Origin: Clostridium algoriphilum
GTDB lineage: Bacteria > Bacillota > Clostridia > Clostridiales > Clostridiaceae
Direction: 5' to 3'
Assembly: GCF_020443705.1 (NCBI RefSeq)
Contig: NZ_JAIZZK010000006.1
Location: 1 to 64,000, forward strand
Length of the DNA: 64,000 nucleotides
Of the stretch, positions 63,766-64,000 are shown piece after piece. Position 1 is the stretch's first letter. The number at the start of each line of letters is the position of its first letter. Position numbers and translations under genes: made by a program. The notes below the pieces were generated by a model. That model did not search any database. It worked only from the letters and a program-made list of their open reading frames with translations, and had not been told where the DNA came from.

Positions 63766-64000
63766 ATGAAAAAGAAAATTATTATTGGCGTTGTTATAGT
63801 GGCTTTAGTAGGTATTATTGCGGGAGTTCAAATTACTTCAAAAAATAGGAAGCAGAGTACAATTGTAAAAATGGAAAAAGTTTCAATAGGCAATGTAAAG
63901 ATGTATTTGTCCACAACGGCTACCATAAAATCTAAAAATGAAAAAGATTATTCGGCATCAGCAACAACTAGGATTTTGAACGTTAAAGTTAGTGTTGGCG
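63766..64000 (+). CDS. Efflux RND/MacA-type periplasmic adaptor, partial
   Basis: GGGAGG site and ATG at 63766. A membrane anchor KIIIGVVIVALVGIIAGVQI is followed by KMEKVSIGNVKMYLSTTATI and DYSASATTRILNVKVSVG, the start of a HlyD/MacA-like membrane fusion protein linking an ABC exporter to the exterior. The gene runs past the window end. Confidence 0.8.
   Translation, partial: MKKKIIIGVVIVALVGIIAGVQITSKNRKQSTIVKMEKVSIGNVKMYLSTTATIKSKNEKDYSASATTRILNVKVSVG

Noticed and set aside
1-64000. CRISPR array, tRNA or rRNA genes
   Set aside because: No regularly spaced repeats, cloverleaf or rRNA-like sequence was seen on either strand.

Overview
The window is AT-rich low-GC Firmicute chromosome. It looks like Clostridium sensu stricto or a close relative: strong GGAGG ribosome binding sites, clostridial thiolase, the hydrogenase maturase HydF, a single-cluster ferredoxin, sigma-54 regulators and an anaerobic purine-degradation cluster. 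I saw no rRNA, tRNA, CRISPR array or phage module. The left edge carries the end of an IS3-like insertion sequence.

Region 1 (about 0.9-4.9 kb) is a thiamin thiazole operon, thiS-thiF-thiG-thiH-tenI. A textbook sigma-A promoter is followed at once by a long leader hairpin with a U-tract, which lacks the classic THI-box signature. Region 2 (about 4.9-16.4 kb) is an accessory, decaying stretch. It mixes intact genes (a secreted DUF1002 protein, a GxGYxYP protein, a mini-kinase, DUF421, LapA-like, a zinc-ribbon YjdM-like protein) with many broken ones: a probable cell-wall-binding pseudogene with an in-frame TGA, a DUF2812 fragment, a DUF985 cupin tail, a multiply frameshifted sensor kinase and several orphan C-terminal tails. 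Paired hairpin/terminator repeats lie between them. Region 3 (16.5-33.3 kb) holds ordinary genes: a FadR-type regulator with ilvD, ferredoxin, a second mini-kinase, a sigma-54 activator next to a thiolase preceded by a -24/-12 promoter, pssA, a polysaccharide deacetylase, hydF, an HD-GYP protein, a copper-chaperone-like protein, a phosphoesterase and an EamA transporter.

Region 4 (33.3-50.9 kb) is the main metabolic feature: a purine/urate catabolism cluster. It has guanine deaminase and a fold-type II PLP enzyme on the minus strand. On the plus strand it has diaminopropionate ammonia-lyase (ygeX), ygeY-type M20 hydrolase, ygeW-type carbamoyltransferase, two ring-opening amidohydrolases (hyuA/ssnA types) and a PreA-like flavoprotein with two 4Fe-4S clusters. 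Two complete three-subunit molybdenum hydroxylases follow, arranged in mirror order (FAD, 2Fe-2S, Mo, then Mo, 2Fe-2S, FAD). Together these could take guanine, xanthine or urate through ring reduction and hydrolysis to diaminopropionate, then to pyruvate and ammonia, with a carbamoyl group available for ATP recovery. A separate ygfK gene is not present here.

Region 5 (51-64 kb) holds a DedA membrane protein, a phosphodiester glycosidase, an AlkC-type DNA glycosylase behind a 30-bp palindrome, a FAD oxidoreductase, a flippase-like membrane protein, a two-gene OpuC-type osmoprotectant ABC transporter, a LysR regulator divergent from a siroheme sulfite/nitrite reductase, a 42-residue membrane protein and the start of an efflux adaptor cut by the window edge. 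No region is clearly a wholly new system. The most unusual points are the thi leader, the mirrored hydroxylase cluster with an odd start codon, the paired mini-kinases (one with an apparent ATT start), the 38-bp palindrome ahead of a small ORF, and the pseudogene-rich zone.
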